In this document: positions 52,501 to 61,383 of the stretch, one piece after another
Numbering within the stretch: position 1 is the first letter of the stretch
Layout of the letters: each line of letters begins with the position of its first letter
Origin: Cetobacterium sp. 2A
GTDB lineage: Bacteria > Fusobacteriota > Fusobacteriia > Fusobacteriales > Fusobacteriaceae
Assembly (NCBI RefSeq): GCF_014250685.1
Contig: NZ_JACFAJ010000010.1
Coordinates: 1 to 64,000 of the forward strand
DNA length: 64,000 nt
Reading direction: 5' to 3'
Program-made: the position numbers and the translations under genes
The notes under the pieces: model-generated
What the model saw: the letters and a program-made list of their open reading frames with translations, nothing else
What the model was told of the DNA's origin: nothing
Databases searched by the model: none

Positions 52501-54984
52501 ATGGCAATATATAATTTAAAAGTTTCTTCTGCTGAAGGCAGAAGTCCTTTAAAAAAATTTGAATATATAGCAAGAATTGATAATTTTTCTTGGGAAAAGG
52601 AAGAAAAATATGACGATCTTTTATATTCTGAAAATTGTAATATGCCATGTTTTGCGAAGGAAAACCCTATTGAGTTTTGGAAAAATCTTGAGATATATGA
52701 AAGAGCTAATTCAAACCAATTTAGAGAAATAGAATTTTCTTTACCATGTGAGTTGGCAGATGAGGAAAATATAGAACTTGCGACTAGATTTGCAAAAAAA
52801 ATATTTGAAGATAAATTTCCATATTCTTTGGCAGTACATTCAAAACCATCAAGTAAGGATGAAAAGAATAATATACATTGCCATATAATGTTTTCAGAAA
52901 GGGAACTTGATGGAATAGAGAGGGCAGCGGATAAATTTTTTAAAAGATCAAATCCTGTATATCCTAAACGTGGTGGTTGTAAAAAGAATAGGGAGTGGAA
53001 AAGTTTTTCTAAGTTATATGAAATAAGAGAAACTTGGGAGAAGATAGCAAATGATAAATTAAAAGAAAAAGAGATTGAACTAATTAGTTGTAAATCCTTA
53101 AAAAATCAGAGAATAGAGGCTTTACTAGAGGAAAATTTTATTAAAGCAGAAATGTTAGACAGAAATCCAATAGGTTACAATAGAAAGTTTGTAGAGTTTT
53201 CAACTAACCCTGAGCTAGTAGGAGAAATATTAGAGTTTAATGATTATGCTATAAAGATAAAAGAGATGAAAGAGAAAGAATTTAAGCTACGTTGTGAGAA
53301 TTATGCGGAAGAAAATGAAAAAGCGAGAGAAAGATTTATAAAAAGTTGCTATGAAAAAGAAGGGAAAGAGTATGTTCCTTCTTCTTTTGACATTCAAGAA
53401 AAACAAGAACAGTTTAATTTTGAGAATGTATTTATAACTTCTGTTGAAAATAAGATACTTATTGATAGAAAAGAGGCGTCTCTTAGAAAAATACAAGCAC
53501 TAACAGAGGAAGATTATAATAATAGGGCTTTGAATATATTAACAAGCAATGAATATTCAAAAAATATTAAAAAGCTAGAGGAATTAAATAATATTTATAA
53601 GAAGTTAGTCTGCAAAGAAGATTTTGGGTTTAAAGACGAAAAATTAGAATTAGAAAAATATTTTGAAAAACTAAAAAATGATGAAAAATTTAATATAAAA
53701 TTAGGTGCAACAGTTGTCAAAATTAAACAAAAATATATAGATTCTAAAGAAATACTATTAAACGATTTAGAATTTTTAAGAAATAACACTTTTAAAGAAG
53801 TTTACTCTCATTATTCTCCTAAAAAGTATGAAATTTCTATACAATTTATGAATGAATCATTTGAATATCTTAAAAACTTAAGGGAAGAAAAAGAGCTCCT
53901 TGATAAAAAAGTAAAAGAATTTAAAGAAATATTAAACGCAGATTATAGAGTGGAAATATATTCTAACCTAAATCCTAAAGCTGCTGAGCAATATAAAGAG
54001 TTACAACAGTGGAAGATTGAATTGGAAAAAGAGAATAATATAGAAAAAATAAACAAATTAACTACTGCTATAAATTCAAGAGAAGCTGGATTTAATGTCT
54101 TTGATATTAAAAATGACATAAATAAAATTTTAGAAGAACAGACATCAAAATTAAGAAAAGAGTATAAAATATTACGACAAAAACAAGATGATATAAATGG
54201 TAAAATAACTTATAGTTCTTTAATGATAAAAGAATTGAAAAACATGAAAGAATATAAAATGATTGATAAAGTTAAATCCCTTAAAGAAACTTATGAAAAT
54301 ATAAATAAGGGACATAGTTTCATTGAAAAAATAAAGTATAACGTTGAATTAGAACAGCTTTTTAAAGAAGCAAAAGGAATTGATTTAAAAGAATTTAAAC
54401 TAATTCACGCACCTGTTGAAAGCTTGACTCCTGATAAGAAAAAAGAATATTCTTTTGAGCTAAAGAACCAAATACTAGATTTTAAATTAGAAGCAGAGAA
54501 GTGTAGTAAAGAGTTATCAAAGTTAATTATAACAGATGAATTAATTAGAGATAGAATTTTAGATAAATTAACTAATGGATTATATTTAAAAGAAAAAAAT
54601 AATATTAAGCATTACGAAACAGAAATCAACTGTAACAGATGTACTATGGAGAATAAAATAATGATGGGGTTATCAAAAGAAAAGATTTATGAATTTGAAA
54701 ATGCTTATAAAATAACAGATGAACAAATAAAAATAGAAAAACAACTCATCAGAGAAGATAAAATAGATATTCAAACGAAGTTATCTGGAGCTAAAGAACA
54801 ACTGAATGTTTGTTTTAAATCTTTACTTAAAATAAATAAAAGACCTAAAATAAAAAGGATACGAAGAGGATTCCCAATTCCAAATGCTTATAAGAGATTG
54901 AAAATCTTGGCAACGGGGCGAATAGATTTTGAAGATCGAGAGGAAAGAAAAAGAAGGAGAAGAGAATGGGAGAACTCACTTTAA
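52501..54984 (+). CDS. mobL: MobL/MobQ-type relaxase
   Basis: This 827-residue protein has an N-terminal relaxase domain typical of the MobA/MobL family: MAIYNLKVSSAEGRSPLKKF, ERANSNQFREIEFSLP and the histidine motif NIHCHIMFSER near residue 125. Some 600 residues of Lys/Glu-rich coiled coil follow in place of a primase or helicase. The protein would nick oriT and pilot the strand. AGGGAGGTG precedes the ATG. The last codons overlap the next gene by 19 bp. Confidence 0.9.
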   Translation: MAIYNLKVSSAEGRSPLKKFEYIARIDNFSWEKEEKYDDLLYSENCNMPCFAKENPIEFWKNLEIYERANSNQFREIEFSLPCELADEENIELATRFAKKIFEDKFPYSLAVHSKPSSKDEKNNIHCHIMFSERELDGIERAADKFFKRSNPVYPKRGGCKKNREWKSFSKLYEIRETWEKIANDKLKEKEIELISCKSLKNQRIEALLEENFIKAEMLDRNPIGYNRKFVEFSTNPELVGEILEFNDYAIKIKEMKEKEFKLRCENYAEENEKARERFIKSCYEKEGKEYVPSSFDIQEKQEQFNFENVFITSVENKILIDRKEASLRKIQALTEEDYNNRALNILTSNEYSKNIKKLEELNNIYKKLVCKEDFGFKDEKLELEKYFEKLKNDEKFNIKLGATVVKIKQKYIDSKEILLNDLEFLRNNTFKEVYSHYSPKKYEISIQFMNESFEYLKNLREEKELLDKKVKEFKEILNADYRVEIYSNLNPKAAEQYKELQQWKIELEKENNIEKINKLTTAINSREAGFNVFDIKNDINKILEEQTSKLRKEYKILRQKQDDINGKITYSSLMIKELKNMKEYKMIDKVKSLKETYENINKGHSFIEKIKYNVELEQLFKEAKGIDLKEFKLIHAPVESLTPDKKKEYSFELKNQILDFKLEAEKCSKELSKLIITDELIRDRILDKLTNGLYLKEKNNIKHYETEINCNRCTMENKIMMGLSKEKIYEFENAYKITDEQIKIEKQLIREDKIDIQTKLSGAKEQLNVCFKSLLKINKRPKIKRIRRGFPIPNAYKRLKILATGRIDFEDREERKRRRREWENSL

Positions 54985-55601
54985 TAAGACGAAGAATAAA
55001 AGCAAAAGAGAAGGTAATTGTTGAATTAAAAAGAAATATAAAAAAATTATATTTAGGGAACCGTAAGAAAAGAAAGATAAAATTAATAGAACTAGGAACC
55101 TTATTCTCCATTTTAAGTTTATTGGATGAGGAACAGGAAGAAATGATAGGATTTTTAAACGAGTACAAGAAATTATCTTCTTTAAAAAAAGAAAAACTTT
55201 TCTTTGAGGGAGAAGAGATTCTCTTGGCAAAGAAAGAAACAAAATATTCATCAGATAAATTAGAGAAAAGAAATATGTTTTATAAAATGATAAGAAAAGG
55301 AGCTTTGTTAGAAAAACTAAAAATTCATTTAGAAAATCCAAGAATAATTTTAGGGTTTTTAAATAAATATACAACTCTCTCTTTGGAAGAAAAAATGAGA
55401 TATAGAAAAAAAGGAGAAATGATACTAAAAAAAGAGGTTAGTACTATATCAAATGAAAATAAAATGGAATTGCTGAGAATTTCTATTGAAAATAGAATAG
55501 ATTTAACCAGAATATTAAGAGAAAAGTATAATAAAAATATTCATACTTTAAAATTAAATGAATATAGTGAGGTTTTAAATATTTTAAAAATAAATAAATA
55601 A
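54966..55601 (+). CDS. TraD-like conjugation accessory protein
   Basis: This 211-residue basic helical protein overlaps the relaxase gene by 19 bp. The segment RRIKAKEKVIVELKRNIKKL with KRKIKLIELGTLFSILSLLD fits the small TraD family (PF06412 type) found next to MobL/TraA relaxases. The second half (RNMFYKMIRKGALLEKLKIH, ILGFLNKYTTLSLEEKMRYR) repeats the same general pattern. It is probably a relaxosome accessory protein. Confidence 0.65.
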   Translation: MGELTLIRRRIKAKEKVIVELKRNIKKLYLGNRKKRKIKLIELGTLFSILSLLDEEQEEMIGFLNEYKKLSSLKKEKLFFEGEEILLAKKETKYSSDKLEKRNMFYKMIRKGALLEKLKIHLENPRIILGFLNKYTTLSLEEKMRYRKKGEMILKKEVSTISNENKMELLRISIENRIDLTRILREKYNKNIHTLKLNEYSEVLNILKINK

Positions 55602-55665
55602 AGGGATATAAAAGAGATATTGATATATTAAAATACTCTCAAATCAATATGGAGGAAATTATTTT

Positions 55666-56352
55666 ATGAAAAAAATATCAATATTTTTATTATTAGGAAC
55701 TTTAAGTACATTGTCTTTAGCAGCTGGGAATTTAAATGTGAGAGTAGGGGGAGATGTTAAATCTAAAATAGGTTCTTTAGGGTCGTATTCAGATGGAGAT
55801 ACGGAAGACTATGGGTATGAAATAGGTTTAGAATATATGAAACCTATAACTGAAAGACTAGAATTAGGAATTGGATTAGCTTATCAAAAACACGCAAAAG
55901 TATCGGGGAACAAAATAGAACGTAGTGAATTAAATGGTTTAATTGAAAGCGAATTTTCTAAAGGTTATAATGATTTTCAAGGATATGATAGTATCCCAGT
56001 TTATTTAACTGGAAAATATACTTTAAATAATAATTGGCTAATAAAACCTTACTTAAAAGCAAGTTTAGGATATTCATTTAATTTTGGAAATGAAGATTTG
56101 GAATATTCTGATGATGTGCAACATGAAAATGAATTAACAGATACAGATTTAGGAGGAGAAGTATTTGAATCATACAAACTATCAACAAAAATAAAAAATG
56201 GATTATATTATTCAGCAGGATTAGGTCTAGAATATAGATCCCTATCTTTAGAAACTTTATATCAGGTAAATAATGGAAAATTAAGTGTGGGAAATAAGGA
56301 CTACGATGCTGATTATGAAAAAATATCTTTAATATTAAATTATAAAATTTAA
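55666..56352 (+). CDS. Outer-membrane beta-barrel protein (opacity-like)
   Basis: This 228-residue protein has a signal peptide (KKISIFLLLGTLSTLSLAAG) and alternating strands such as YEIGLEYMKPITERLELGIG, YLKASLGYSFNFG and YSAGLGLEYRSLSLETLYQV. It ends in ISLILNYKI with a hydrophobic last strand. The length and layout suit an eight-strand OMP_b-brl/opacity-like barrel. GGAGG precedes the ATG. It starts an envelope island with the CAP gene and the two-component system. Confidence 0.75.
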   Translation: MKKISIFLLLGTLSTLSLAAGNLNVRVGGDVKSKIGSLGSYSDGDTEDYGYEIGLEYMKPITERLELGIGLAYQKHAKVSGNKIERSELNGLIESEFSKGYNDFQGYDSIPVYLTGKYTLNNNWLIKPYLKASLGYSFNFGNEDLEYSDDVQHENELTDTDLGGEVFESYKLSTKIKNGLYYSAGLGLEYRSLSLETLYQVNNGKLSVGNKDYDADYEKISLILNYKI

Positions 56353-56391
56353 TTAAATTAATAAAATATTAAATAAGGAAGTACTAATAAG

Positions 56392-56823
56392 ATGAAAAAG
56401 TTAATAAGTATATTTTTTATTATGTCAACAATAATGTTTGGATTTTCTCGAGATCAAGAAATGGTCCTTAAAATGGTCAATAAAGAAAGAAGAGATAGAG
56501 GGTTGAAACCTATAAAGTTAAATAAAAAATTAAATAAAATAAGTAAAATTAAGTCAGATGATATGTATATAAATAATTATTTTAATCATAACTCTCCAAG
56601 TTATGGATCGCCTTTTGATTTAATGAAAAAGTATAATATAAAATATAGGACAGCGGCAGAGAATATAGCGAAAGGCCAAGATACACCTGAATATGTTGTA
56701 AAATGTTGGATGGATTCAAAGGGACATAGGCAGAATATATTAAATCCAAGATTCGAAGAGATGGGTATTTCAAGAGATGAGTATGGGGATAACATATGGA
56801 CTCAAATGTTTATAGGAAGTTAA
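56392..56823 (+). CDS. Secreted CAP-domain (YkwD-like) protein
   Basis: This 143-residue protein has a signal peptide (KKLISIFFIMSTIMFGFS). The CAP/SCP domain shows VLKMVNKERRDRGLKPIKLN, YFNHNSPSYGSPFDLMKKYN with the His, AAENIAKGQ with the Glu, and CWMDSKGHRQNILNPRFEEM with the second His. It matches bacterial YkwD-type proteins, whose biochemical role is unsettled. It is probably periplasmic or secreted. AAGGAAG lies upstream, 39 bp after the barrel gene. Confidence 0.88.
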   Translation: MKKLISIFFIMSTIMFGFSRDQEMVLKMVNKERRDRGLKPIKLNKKLNKISKIKSDDMYINNYFNHNSPSYGSPFDLMKKYNIKYRTAAENIAKGQDTPEYVVKCWMDSKGHRQNILNPRFEEMGISRDEYGDNIWTQMFIGS

Positions 56824-56860
56824 TCTCTATAATCTTAAATATTTAGAGAAAGGAAAAATA

Positions 56861-57508
56861 ATGATACTTTTAGTTGAGGATACAGAGAATATTAGAAAAC
56901 TTGTAAGAGTTATTTTAGAAAAAGAGGGACTTAAAATAGAAGAGGCTTCAGATGGTATTGAAGGTTTAAAAAAAATAATCTCTGGAAATAGATATGACCT
57001 TATTTTACTTGATATAATGATGCCTAACATGGATGGATTAGAGTTTATAAAGGCCGTTAGACAGATTTCACAAATTCCAATTATATTTTTAACTGCATTA
57101 TCAGATGAAAAAAATCAAATTCTTGCATATGAGAATGAAGCAGATGGATATATAGTTAAACCTTTTTCAAAAGATATATTAGTTTCAATTGTAAAAAGAT
57201 TTTTAAGTAAAAAAAATTTACCTAAAAAATATGAAGGATTGTCCTTAGAAAAGTTTAGTAGAAGAATTAAAATTAATGAAATAGAAATACATTTAAGTAC
57301 AAAAGAGAGAGAATTATTATTCTACTTAGAAGAAAATATAGGGGTAGTAAAAAGTAGGACTCAAATATTAGATGCTGTATGGGGGTATGATTATTTTGGA
57401 CACGATAGAGTGGTTGATAAACATATAACTAAGCTTCGAGAAAAAATCGGAATGTATTCAAAATTTATAAAAACGGTCAAATTATTAGGTTATAAGTTTG
57501 AGGTATAA
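56861..57508 (+). CDS. OmpR-family response regulator
   Basis: This 215-residue protein has a receiver domain at residues 1-115: ILLVEDTENIRK, the phospho-acceptor Asp in DLILLDIMMPNMDGLE, the Thr in IIFLTALSDEK, and the Lys in YIVKPFSKD. The winged-helix output domain at about 125-215 has LSTKERELLFYLEENIGVVK and VWGYDYFGHDRVVDKHITKL. The histidine kinase gene begins two bases after its stop. It probably regulates the surrounding envelope genes. Confidence 0.93.
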   Translation: MILLVEDTENIRKLVRVILEKEGLKIEEASDGIEGLKKIISGNRYDLILLDIMMPNMDGLEFIKAVRQISQIPIIFLTALSDEKNQILAYENEADGYIVKPFSKDILVSIVKRFLSKKNLPKKYEGLSLEKFSRRIKINEIEIHLSTKERELLFYLEENIGVVKSRTQILDAVWGYDYFGHDRVVDKHITKLREKIGMYSKFIKTVKLLGYKFEV

Positions 57509-57510
57509 AT

Positions 57511-59103
57511 ATGAAATTAAAGAATAAACTTATTGCAATTCTTTTAGGAATTTTATTTTTTACTTTGGTTTTGGAGTTTTTTCTAGGAGATATATATTTC
57601 GAAAAATATTTTAGATATAGTAAAGTGAGAGAATTATCCAATATAAATTTTATCCAAGGTGATATTTTAGATATGAAACTTCTAAAGGAATACCAAAAAA
57701 ATAATAAAGCATTTGTTATTGTTATGGAAAGAGATAAAATAATAAATATTAATAATTTTAATTACTTAACTATTGAAAATAATGAAAAAGAAGAAGTAAT
57801 ATTATTGGATGCATTTTTAGATAATCTTTACTCAATTGAAAAATTTAATTTAGAAAAAGATGATAAAGTAAAAATAAAAGCTATAAAAGTTTTGAATCAA
57901 TATTACATTCCGATTGAAATAATAAAAGATGACCAAAAGTTTAAAGATTATAAGTTTAATTATTTGAAAGAAAATGTTATTGATTTGAAAGGAGTTATAA
58001 CTAAATTAAGCCAATCTAACGAAAAATCAAGTCAAAGTGATGATTTTTTAGAGATGTTATTGGAAATAGATATAAATAAAGTCCAAAATAGAGATTATAT
58101 GGACTCCAATAATGAAGATGAATTTAGAATTATAACTAAGAATATTAATGAATTTAAAGTAATTATATTTTATTCATATGAAACTATAAATGATATTTTT
58201 CCAACTATGAAATCATTTTTTTATCTAAAAGGATTATTAATAATTTTAATGGTTTTTTTAGTTGGAAAAATTTTAGATAATGAAATAATAAAACCTATCA
58301 CAACACTTTCAAGAATAACTAAAAATATAGGGAATCTAAATTTTAATGAAAAAATAATTTATAATAAAAATGATGAGATAGGAAATTTATATAAAACATT
58401 ATTTAAAATGAATGATAATTTAAAGGAAGTTATTCAACTTTATAAGGATGAATTAAAAAATAATAGGAATTCACAAGTTGTTTTAGAAGAAAGAATTAAA
58501 CTTTTTATGCATGAAATAAAAACACCATTATCTGCAATTATTGGCTTTAGTGATATACTTTTATGTGAAAAAAATTCTGAAGAATTAGGAATTATAAATT
58601 CTGAAGGTAAAAGATTATTAACATTAGCTAACAACTTGATAAATAAGGAAAATAAAAATGAAAAAATAATTCTTATAAAATCTAAATTTAATATCAATTA
58701 TGAAATTGAAACGGCTCTTAAAATATATGAAAAAGAATTAAAAAATATTAGAATTGATTTTATAAACCAAAAAGACATTTGGGTTAGAGGAGATCGTGAA
58801 AAATTAAAACAAGTTATATTAAATATACTTGGAAATTCTGTTGAATTTGCAAAACAGAATATCAGAATTAACTTTGATAAGAAAATGGATTTAATTATTT
58901 TGAGTATTGAAAATGATGGACCTCAAATTTCAGACGATACAATTACAAAAATTTGGAGTAAGTTTTATTCTACAAATGGAGAAGGTAGAGGTTTAGGACT
59001 TTTTATATCATCTGAAATTTTAAAGGCTCACAAGTTTGGTTTTAGTGTTGAAAATACAAAGATAGGTGTTAAATTTAATATTTATATAACAAAAGGAGAG
59101 TAA
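57511..59103 (+). CDS. Sensor histidine kinase
   Basis: This 530-residue protein has a membrane span near 8-30 (IAILLGILFFTLVLEFFL), an extracytoplasmic domain to about 240 and a second span (LKGLLIILMVFLVGKIL). HAMP follows (PITTLSRITKNIGNLNF). The H-box is FMHEIKTPLSAIIGFSDILL near residue 333. The ATPase domain has an N-box REKLKQVILNILGNSVEFAK, IENDGPQIS and GEGRGLGLFISS. Its partner is the preceding regulator. The periplasmic domain is not recognised; the small exported protein encoded next may interact with it. Confidence 0.92.
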   Translation: MKLKNKLIAILLGILFFTLVLEFFLGDIYFEKYFRYSKVRELSNINFIQGDILDMKLLKEYQKNNKAFVIVMERDKIININNFNYLTIENNEKEEVILLDAFLDNLYSIEKFNLEKDDKVKIKAIKVLNQYYIPIEIIKDDQKFKDYKFNYLKENVIDLKGVITKLSQSNEKSSQSDDFLEMLLEIDINKVQNRDYMDSNNEDEFRIITKNINEFKVIIFYSYETINDIFPTMKSFFYLKGLLIILMVFLVGKILDNEIIKPITTLSRITKNIGNLNFNEKIIYNKNDEIGNLYKTLFKMNDNLKEVIQLYKDELKNNRNSQVVLEERIKLFMHEIKTPLSAIIGFSDILLCEKNSEELGIINSEGKRLLTLANNLINKENKNEKIILIKSKFNINYEIETALKIYEKELKNIRIDFINQKDIWVRGDREKLKQVILNILGNSVEFAKQNIRINFDKKMDLIILSIENDGPQISDDTITKIWSKFYSTNGEGRGLGLFISSEILKAHKFGFSVENTKIGVKFNIYITKGE

Positions 59104-59106
59104 ATT

Positions 59107-59451
59107 ATGAAGAAAACATTATTATTATTTATATTGATTTTTAGTTTTGGAATGGGTGTAGAATCTCCAAATGAAGTTATGGAAGAGAGGATAGAAAGCG
59201 AATTAGAATATATTTTAAAAACAAAAACTAAAATAGAATATGATGTAAATATATCAGGAGAGTCTATAAATATAGAAGTTGAAATTGATAGTTTAAAAGC
59301 TCCAAATAAAGAAGAACTTGAAAATTTATCAAAGAAAATAATTTCTTATTTAAAAACAGAAACGAAATATAAAGATATAAATATTACTATAAAAAAAGAT
59401 AGTGTTATTTTAGATGATGAGGTTATTTATATAAAAAGGGAAAAAATATAA
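59107..59451 (+). CDS. Small exported protein, paralogue of 19064 product
   Basis: This 114-residue protein has a signal peptide (KKTLLLFILIFSFGMGVE). The mature part (MEERIESELEYILKTKTKIE, YDVNISGESINIEVEIDSLK, KDINITIKKDS) matches the product of 19064-19414 in order and spacing. It starts 3 bp after the kinase stop, so it belongs to the two-component operon. It is possibly a periplasmic ligand or accessory sensor for the kinase; this is inference. Confidence 0.65.
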   Translation: MKKTLLLFILIFSFGMGVESPNEVMEERIESELEYILKTKTKIEYDVNISGESINIEVEIDSLKAPNKEELENLSKKIISYLKTETKYKDINITIKKDSVILDDEVIYIKREKI

Positions 59452-59461
59452 TAAGATTTTT

Positions 59462-59496
59462 AAAAGTGTACTGTTCAAATTTGACAGTACACTTTT
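59462..59496. terminator. Bidirectional terminator
   Basis: AAAAGTGTACTGT and ACAGTACACTTTT pair over a 9-nt loop, followed by TT. It lies between the two-component operon and the convergent recombinase gene. Confidence 0.8.
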
Positions 59497-59511
59497 TTGT
59501 TATAAAATATT

Positions 59512-60084
59512 TTAAAAAATTACATTTTTATAAATTTTACTTAGATCATCTTCGTCTATACCGATATATCGTAATGTCACAGCAGGATCGACATGATTTA
59601 GAGCTTTCATAACTAAAGCTAGGTCTTTGTTGAAGCTGTAGTAGACTTTCCTTCCCCATGCCTTTCTGAAGGAGTGAGTGTTCATGGGATAGTTGATATT
59701 TAATTCTTTTTTCATTTCTTTCATCCTAAAATTGACACCTTGATAAGTAATAGCTGATCTAGGTCGAATCATAGATTTAAAAACAAATCCAGAATCATAG
59801 TTTTTAAACCCCTTTTGTTTATAAAATTCTTTTAAGAGATCAAAACATTCTAAACATTTATAGTTAAATGTTAAATCTTTCATTTTTTTAGTTTTGATTT
59901 CCTTAAGGGAGGTATTCTCTAGATTGCTAAACTCTAAACCTAAAACATCCGAAACTCTAAGTCCGGTGTTTAAGCATACGGTAGAGATAGAATACATTAC
60001 GATTAGATTTTTTTCTTTAAAATAATCCAATATTCTTTGTATATCTTCTTCGGGGACATATTTTACTAATTGTCCTTTTGCCAT
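59512..60084 (-). CDS. Short tyrosine recombinase (FimB/integrase-like)
   Basis: This 190-residue recombinase behind AAAGGAG consists of the catalytic domain only. The first Arg is in GLRVSDVLGLEF, HSFRKAWGRK carries His-x-x-Arg, and ALNHVDPAVTLRYIGI the final His and Tyr. It is a distant paralogue of the protein at 137-724. It lies back-to-back with the type IV secretion operon. It may resolve plasmid dimers or invert a local segment. Confidence 0.88.
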   Translation of the reverse strand: MAKGQLVKYVPEEDIQRILDYFKEKNLIVMYSISTVCLNTGLRVSDVLGLEFSNLENTSLKEIKTKKMKDLTFNYKCLECFDLLKEFYKQKGFKNYDSGFVFKSMIRPRSAITYQGVNFRMKEMKKELNINYPMNTHSFRKAWGRKVYYSFNKDLALVMKALNHVDPAVTLRYIGIDEDDLSKIYKNVIF

Positions 60085-60201
60085 AAAAACTCCTTTTGTA
60101 GCTTTATTTTTTGTAATGTAAAAAAAACACCATCTTACAGTTTATTAGTTTTCCTAATAAAAGACAACCAAAAATTGAGTACTATATATAATTAAAATGG
60201 A

Positions 60202-60243
60202 TTAAGTAAGTATATATTCTATACAGAATATATACTTACTTAA
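60202..60243. promoter_or_regulatory. Transfer-regulon operator, copy 2
   Basis: A perfect palindrome has 19-base arms, TTAAGTAAGTATATATTCT (60202-60220) and its complement (60225-60243), around ATAC. Inside it, AGTATATATT and AATATATACT match the site at 52088-52115. It ends 17 bp before the start of the VirB2-like gene. Confidence 0.75.
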
Positions 60244-60260
60244 TTTTAGGGAGGTTTTAG

Positions 60261-60650
60261 ATGTTTTTTAAGAAAAAAAAAGCGAACACTCAAAAAGAAT
60301 TTGAGTTTAAAAAAACAAAAATAAGAAGGGGGAAAGATTTAAAAACTATCTTTAAAAATAACACTGTATATGCAATATTTCTTATGGTATTTGTGTTATC
60401 TAATAACTTAAGTTTTGCAAGTGCGTCATTACCATTTTCCGATAAAATTGAATTTGGATTGATGATAACTAAAGTAATAGGAGGATCAATTGTTTTAGGA
60501 AGTTTAGTGACTGCTATGGTTTTTCATAAAAGTGGAAGAGGAGATGCAGTAGGAACAGCTTCATGGTTTGTAGTAGTTGGAATAGTTATTGCAAATTTAG
60601 ATTGGTTTGCAGAAAAGTTTGGAGTAGTTACAAGTGGAGCTATATTTTAA
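60261..60650 (+). CDS. virB2: VirB2/TrbC-like pilin
   Basis: This 129-residue protein has a long charged cytoplasmic start (FKKKKANTQKEFEFKK). A hydrophobic segment ends in NNLSFASA, a likely leader-peptidase site. Two further spans (ITKVIGGSIVLGSLVTAMVF and ASWFVVVGIVIANLDWFA) are typical of VirB2/TrbC pilins. AGGGAGG precedes the ATG. It is the first gene of the secretion operon and should form the pilus. Confidence 0.82.
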   Translation: MFFKKKKANTQKEFEFKKTKIRRGKDLKTIFKNNTVYAIFLMVFVLSNNLSFASASLPFSDKIEFGLMITKVIGGSIVLGSLVTAMVFHKSGRGDAVGTASWFVVVGIVIANLDWFAEKFGVVTSGAIF

Positions 60651-60664
60651 AGGAGTAGTCATAA

Positions 60665-61339
60665 ATGTTTAAATGGAAAGGAATGAAAAAAATTCCTAAG
60701 ATAAATGGATCCGAAATAGAAAAAGATAAGTATTTCGAGTTATCTGTTAATGCAAATAATTGGAGAAAAACAAGTTTTTCATTAATAGTTATAATCGCAT
60801 TATTGATAGGTGGTTTAATTAAAATTTCAGTAACTAATAAGGTTGAAACTTTTGTAATAGAGAAAAATGGTAATAACTATAGTATTGTTGGAAATGTTTC
60901 AGACGTTGCACAAACTCAAAAGAAAGCTTCTGAAGAACAAATTATTTACTTTCTTAATGAAGTTATATCAAATACGAAGAACTTAACAAGAAATACAGAT
61001 ATATATGAAAAGAACTATAAAAAAAGTTTGTCATACTTGTCACGAAATACTTCAATAAAAATTGATAATTACTTAAAATCTGAAAAGTATGCTGAAAAAG
61101 TAAAATTGGGAAAAACAGTAGAAGTAAAATTTAATACTGGAATAAAAATTAATGACTCTACTTATCAATTAAGATGGAGTCAAACAACATTCAAAAGAAC
61201 GGGGGAAATAGAGAGCACAATTAATTACAACGGATTATTTTCAATAGCATTTAAAGATATAGAAAACTCTAAAGAATTACATTTAAATCCATTAGGTCTT
61301 ATAATAACAGATTTTGTCCAAAAAAGTGAGATGTTATAG
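60665..61339 (+). CDS. virB8: VirB8/TrbF-like inner-membrane protein
   Basis: This 224-residue protein has a short cytoplasmic start, one membrane span (SFSLIVIIALLIGGLIKISV) and a periplasmic domain of VirB8/TrbF type (VSDVAQTQKKASEEQIIYFL, LRWSQTTFKRTGEIESTINY). VirB8 proteins link the inner membrane to the periplasmic core. AAAGGAG lies before the ATG and the gap to VirB2 is 14 bp. Confidence 0.82.
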   Translation: MFKWKGMKKIPKINGSEIEKDKYFELSVNANNWRKTSFSLIVIIALLIGGLIKISVTNKVETFVIEKNGNNYSIVGNVSDVAQTQKKASEEQIIYFLNEVISNTKNLTRNTDIYEKNYKKSLSYLSRNTSIKIDNYLKSEKYAEKVKLGKTVEVKFNTGIKINDSTYQLRWSQTTFKRTGEIESTINYNGLFSIAFKDIENSKELHLNPLGLIITDFVQKSEML

Positions 61340-61383
61340 GTAAATTAGGAGGTGAATATTGCTAGTTATTAGCAATATAAAGA

